In this document: piece after piece, positions 5,097 through 7,728 of the stretch
Layout: every line of letters begins with the position of its first letter
Numbering within the stretch: position 1 is the stretch's first letter
From: Pseudomonadota bacterium
GTDB taxonomy: Bacteria; Pseudomonadota; Alphaproteobacteria; Sphingomonadales; Sphingomonadaceae
Length of the DNA: 7,728 nt
Assembly (NCBI GenBank): GCA_023423775.1
Contig: JAFAEZ010000089.1
Location: forward strand, 1 to 7,728
Direction: 5' to 3'
Notes under the pieces: generated by a model
What the model saw: only the letters and a program-made list of their open reading frames with translations
What the model was told of the DNA's origin: nothing
Databases searched by the model: none
Translations under genes and position numbers: made by a program

Positions 5097-6251
5097 TTAC
5101 GCCGCGAGATCCGCGACCACCGCATCCAGCACCGGAAAACCGCTGCTCGTCACGCGCAGCCGTCCCGTTGCATCCACGGTGATGGCGCCTTCCTCGCGCA
5201 GAAGCGCGATGCGCTTGGGATCGAGCGGGCGGCCCGAAAGGGCCTGGTAGCGCTCGGGGTCAATGCCTTCGGCGAGACGCAGCCCCATCAGCAGGAATTC
5301 GTCGGCGCGTTCCTCGCTGTTGAGGAACTCGTCGGTGACGACGCCATGACCGTTTGTCTCGACCCGCATCAGCCAGGCTTCGGGACGCTTCTCGGTGGCG
5401 GTCGCGTGCCTGACGCCGTCGATGTCGAGGCGGCCATGCGCGCCGGGGCCGATGCCGGCATATTCCTCGCCGCGCCAATAGACCAGATTGTGCCGGCACT
5501 CGGCGCCGCGCCGCGCGTGGTTGGAGATCTCGTAGGCGGGCAGGCCGAGCTTGTCGCAGGTCTCCTGCGTGACGTCGTAGAGGGCGCGCGCGACGGCCTC
5601 GTCCGGCGTCTTCAATTTGCCGGCCTGGTGCAGGCCGAAGAATGGCGTGCCTTCCTCGATCGTCAATTGATAGAGCGACAGATGCTCGGCCGCTTCATCG
5701 ATCGCGAGACGCAGCTCATCGGCCCACATCGCCGGCGTCTGGTCGGGGCGGGCATAGATCAGGTCGAACGAATAGCGGTCGAAAGAGCGGCGGGCGATGG
5801 CGACGGCATCGAGCGCTTCGCGCGCATTGTGCAGACGGCCCAGCGCCTTCAGCGAGGCGTCGTCGAGCGCCTGCACGCCGAGCGAGACGCGGTTGACGCC
5901 GGCGGTGCGATAGCCGGCAAAGCGGGTGGCCTCGACGCTGGTCGGGTTCGCCTCCAGCGTCACTTCGGCGTCCTTCGCCACCGTCCAGTGCTTGCCGATC
6001 GCATCGAGCACGGCACCGACGGTTGCGGGCTGCATCAGCGACGGCGTGCCGCCGCCGAGGAAGATCGAGGTGACCTCGCGACCCGGCGCGCGCTCGGCGG
6101 TCGCGGCGATCTCGCGCGCAAAAGCCGAAGCGAACCGCGCCTCGTCGATCGCGGCGTGGCGGACATGGCTGTTGAAGTCGCAATAGGGGCACTTCGACAG
6201 GCAGAACGGCCAGTGCACGTAGACGCCGAAGGCTTCCTTAGCGCGGCTCAA
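5097..6251 (-). CDS. hemW: Radical SAM haem chaperone HemW
   Basis: A cytoplasmic or membrane-associated radical-SAM protein that binds haem and delivers it to haem proteins; it is often mis-labelled coproporphyrinogen III oxidase. The 384 residues show the [4Fe-4S] motif C17, C21, C24 (CLSKCPYCDF), GGGTPS (66-71), LEANP (99-103), VSLGVQALDD (122-131), and the HemW-specific CRHNLVYW (252-259) that separates it from HemN. A C-terminal winged-helix part follows (about 305-375). The start is TTG (6251-6249), supported by GGAG at 6262-6259 with 7-base spacing and by the conserved sequence beginning at residue 8. The first 14 bases overlap the end of rdgB, so it is the third gene of rph-rdgB-hemW. 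It converges on the lppC-like gene with a 24-base gap and no visible terminator. Confidence 0.96.
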   Translation of the reverse strand: MSRAKEAFGVYVHWPFCLSKCPYCDFNSHVRHAAIDEARFASAFAREIAATAERAPGREVTSIFLGGGTPSLMQPATVGAVLDAIGKHWTVAKDAEVTLEANPTSVEATRFAGYRTAGVNRVSLGVQALDDASLKALGRLHNAREALDAVAIARRSFDRYSFDLIYARPDQTPAMWADELRLAIDEAAEHLSLYQLTIEEGTPFFGLHQAGKLKTPDEAVARALYDVTQETCDKLGLPAYEISNHARRGAECRHNLVYWRGEEYAGIGPGAHGRLDIDGVRHATATEKRPEAWLMRVETNGHGVVTDEFLNSEERADEFLLMGLRLAEGIDPERYQALSGRPLDPKRIALLREEGAITVDATGRLRVTSSGFPVLDAVVADLAA

Positions 6252-6873
6252 GGCAGATCTCCGCCAGTTTCACGAAGGCGCGGGCACGGTGCGACAGGCC
6301 AAGGCCGAGCGGCGGCAGGCCGTGCTTCTCGATGCTGGTCATCTCGCCGAAGGTACGGTCGTGGCCGTCGGGCAAAAACATCGGATCGTAGCCGAAGCCG
6401 GCGGTGCCGCGCGGCGGCCAGACCAGCGTGCCGTCGACGCGCGCCTCGACCTCTTCGAGATGATCGTCGGGCCAGGCAACGCAGAGCGCCGAGACGAAGT
6501 GGGCTTTGCGCTTGTCGGGCGTGGTGGCGCCGCGCTCCTGCAGCAGGCGCTCGATACGCGTCATCGCGGCGTTGAAGTCCTTGGACGGCCCGGCCCAGCG
6601 CGCGCTGTAGATGCCGGGCGCGCCATCCAGCGCGTCGACGACGATGCCGGAATCATCGGCGAAGGAGGGGAGCTTGGCCGCCTGCGCCGCCGCGATCGCC
6701 TTGATCGCGGCATTGCTGCGGAAATCGTTGCCGGTCTCTTCGGGCTCGGCCAGGCCGAGCTCGCCGGCCGACACCGCCGCGATGCCGTACGGCGCAAGCA
6801 GCTCCCGCATCTCGGCGAGCTTGCCGGGATTGTGGGTCGCGATGACGAGCTTGTCCGTGATTCGGCGGTGCAT
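6238..6873 (-). CDS. rdgB: XTP/dITP diphosphatase (RdgB/HAM1 family)
   Basis: Hydrolyses XTP, dITP and ITP to monophosphates and pyrophosphate in the cytoplasm, keeping deaminated purines out of DNA and RNA. The 211 residues carry the whole family pattern: THNPGK (13-18) for nucleotide binding, PEETGNDFRSNAAIKA (44-59), FADDSG (71-76) with the catalytic-type aspartates D73/D74, GAPGIYSARWAG (84-95), GTAGFGYDPMF (156-166), TFGEM and SHRARAF (194-200). Length is slightly above the 197 residues of E. coli RdgB. The ATG at 6873-6871 lies 10 bases after the rph stop and has only a weak Shine-Dalgarno (AATAGG, very close), so coupling to rph translation is likely. Its last 14 bases overlap hemW. 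Confidence 0.97.
   Translation of the reverse strand: MHRRITDKLVIATHNPGKLAEMRELLAPYGIAAVSAGELGLAEPEETGNDFRSNAAIKAIAAAQAAKLPSFADDSGIVVDALDGAPGIYSARWAGPSKDFNAAMTRIERLLQERGATTPDKRKAHFVSALCVAWPDDHLEEVEARVDGTLVWPPRGTAGFGYDPMFLPDGHDRTFGEMTSIEKHGLPPLGLGLSHRARAFVKLAEICLEPR
6259..6262 (-). promoter_or_regulatory. Ribosome binding site for the TTG start of hemW
   Basis: On the minus strand GCGGAG precedes the TTG, with GGAG at 6262-6259 and 7 bases to the start. It lies inside rdgB codons. No ATG or GTG in the right frame lies close upstream of the conserved region, which makes this site the evidence for the TTG. Confidence 0.65.
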
Positions 6874-6883
6874 GGCCTATTGA

Positions 6884-7597
6884 CTACGCTACAGCCAGTT
6901 TCTGCAAGTCCACGAGGCGCGCGACGCCCTTGCGCGCCAGCGTCATCAGCGCCAGGAACTCGTCCTGCGTGAACGGCTCGCGTTCCGCCGTGCCCTGCAC
7001 CTCGATGATGCGGCCGTCGCCCGTCATGACGAAATTGGCGTCGGTCTCGGCTTCCGAATCCTCGGCGTAGTCGAGGTCGAGCACGGGCGTGCCGTTGTAG
7101 ATGCCGCACGAGATCGCGGCGACGTTGTCGCGCAACACGTTGGCCTTGACCATGTTGCGCGCCTTCATCCAGGTGATGCAATCGGCCAGCGCGACCCAGG
7201 CCCCGGTGATCGAGGCCGTGCGGGTGCCGCCGTCGGCCTGGAGCACGTCGCAATCGACCGTGATCTGGCGCTCGCCGAGCGCTTCGAGGTCGACGATGGT
7301 GCGGAGCGAGCGGCCGATCAGGCGCTGAATCTCGACGGTACGGCCGCTTTGCTTGCCGGCGGAGGCCTCGCGGCGGGTCCGTTCCGAGGTCGCGCGCGGC
7401 AGCATGCCGTATTCGGCGGTGACCCAGCCGCGGCCCTGGCCCTTCAGCCAGGGCGGCAGGCGGTCTTCCAGCGTCGCGGTGACCAGCACGTGGGTGTCGC
7501 CGAATTTCACGAGGCAGGAGCCTTCCGCATATTTGACCACGCCGCGCTCCAGCGTCACGGGGCGCAATTCGTCGGGCGCACGGCGGCCTGGCCGCAT
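6884..7597 (-). CDS. rph: Ribonuclease PH
   Basis: A phosphorolytic 3'-5' exoribonuclease that trims tRNA precursors and helps degrade structured RNA; the family forms a hexameric ring in the cytoplasm. The 237 residues match the 238 of the E. coli enzyme. Visible landmarks: MRPGRRAPDELRPV at the start, YAEGSCLVKFGDTHVL (23-38), GWVTAEYGMLPRAT (57-70), phosphate-binding R86 in SGRTVEIQRLIGRSLR and G124-T125-R126, and the metal-binding acidic tract LDLDYAEDSEAETD (173-186). The ATG at 7597 is chosen because the protein begins as in its family and GGAGG lies 7 bases upstream; the frame stays open to 7669 but that part is Pro/Thr-rich without homology. It leads the rph-rdgB-hemW operon. Confidence 0.98.
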   Translation of the reverse strand: MRPGRRAPDELRPVTLERGVVKYAEGSCLVKFGDTHVLVTATLEDRLPPWLKGQGRGWVTAEYGMLPRATSERTRREASAGKQSGRTVEIQRLIGRSLRTIVDLEALGERQITVDCDVLQADGGTRTASITGAWVALADCITWMKARNMVKANVLRDNVAAISCGIYNGTPVLDLDYAEDSEAETDANFVMTGDGRIIEVQGTAEREPFTQDEFLALMTLARKGVARLVDLQKLAVA

Positions 7598-7604
7598 GGG
7601 AAAT

Positions 7605-7609
7605 CCTCC
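7605..7609 (-). promoter_or_regulatory. Strong ribosome binding site of rph
   Basis: GGAGG on the minus strand, 7 bases before the ATG at 7597. This is the best Shine-Dalgarno in the window and fixes the start against the longer open frame. Confidence 0.8.
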
Positions 7610-7640
7610 AAAACTCGCAGGTGTAGGGCTGTTCGCGGTG

Positions 7641-7669
7641 CTTGTAGGTGGGGTGAGGGTGGGCGGCAA
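7641..7669 (-). promoter_or_regulatory. Candidate promoter of rph-rdgB-hemW
   Basis: On the minus strand TTGCCG (7669-7664, 4 of 6 to TTGACA), a 17-base spacer, then TACAAG (7646-7641, 4 of 6 to TATAAT). The -10 lies 43 bases before the rph ATG, leaving a leader of roughly 35 bases. A run of six A on the same strand just upstream (7677-7672) could act like an UP element. Based on pattern only. Confidence 0.3.
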
Positions 7670-7728
7670 GGTTTTTTCACCCCTGATGTCGAGCCCGCAA
7701 ACGCCACGCTTGTCAGAAGCGCCCGGGA

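Larger units (their letters stand above)
7598..7728. other. rph leader and probable divergent promoter region
   Basis: The 131 bases to the window edge carry the rph ribosome binding site and candidate promoter. On the plus strand CTTGTCA (7709-7715) could be a -35 element for a gene starting beyond the edge; its -10 would lie outside the window. No CIRCE inverted repeat is visible in the part shown. Confidence 0.4.

Noticed and set aside
5097..6251. Coproporphyrinogen III dehydrogenase (HemN)
   Set aside because: The HNLVYW signature, short N terminus and rdgB neighbourhood point to HemW.
5346..6575. 409-codon plus-strand open frame opposite hemW and rdgB
   Set aside because: Antisense shadow of two clear genes, with a low-complexity Arg/Ala-rich product and no recognisable domain.
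6289..6972. 227-codon plus-strand open frame opposite rdgB and rph
   Set aside because: Antisense shadow without domain features; rdgB and rph are intact on the other strand.
7598..7669. 24-residue N-terminal extension of RNase PH
   Set aside because: Pro/Thr-rich, without family similarity, and placed upstream of the strong GGAGG that serves the ATG at 7597; the shorter protein has the normal family length.

Overview
The window is a high-GC, gene-dense stretch of chromosomal core genome. It most likely comes from an alphaproteobacterium of the order Hyphomicrobiales (Rhizobiales), close to Bradyrhizobium, Rhodopseudomonas or Afipia. This placement rests on codon use, the protein sequences and gene order read by eye; no database search was possible. 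Eight complete protein genes are supported, and the first bases hold the probable start of a ninth. There is no tRNA, rRNA, CRISPR array, transposase, phage gene or attachment site, and base composition shows no sign of recent transfer.

Left part (1-1190), minus strand: cpaB, an inner-membrane assembly factor of Flp/Tad pili. Its stop codon overlaps a probable start of the next gene, likely cpaC, which leaves the window. The 370 bases upstream of cpaB hold a candidate -10 element, a degenerate direct repeat with CtrA-like spacing, and three close inverted repeats that lie just past the end of gshB.

Middle part (1191-5072): rsmI-yraN-gshB form a tight minus-strand operon. RsmI is the 16S rRNA C1402 2'-O-methyltransferase, YraN a UPF0102 nuclease-fold protein and GshB glutathione synthetase. 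Diverging from it on the plus strand is a lipoprotein of the LppC/LpoA class with a periplasmic-binding-protein fold. The E. coli yraL-yraM-yraN neighbourhood has the same gene families side by side. The 352-base gap between rsmI and lppC is the most structured non-coding part. It has a perfect 10-bp inverted repeat with a 9-base spacer, a second stem-loop, an AT-rich tract, a CtrA-like site and a GANTC site.

Right part (5073-7728): rph-rdgB-hemW, a minus-strand operon converging on lppC with a 24-base gap. Rph trims tRNA 3' ends, RdgB removes non-canonical purine nucleoside triphosphates, and HemW is a radical-SAM haem chaperone that starts with TTG. The last 131 bases are the rph leader and promoter region. 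In many alphaproteobacteria hrcA is divergent from rph, so the start of an hrcA-grpE operon is expected just beyond the right edge.

Overall these are housekeeping genes for RNA processing, nucleotide sanitation, redox and cell envelope, next to a pilus cluster. I see no evidence of a new multi-gene system. The observations worth checking are in the intergenic regions.
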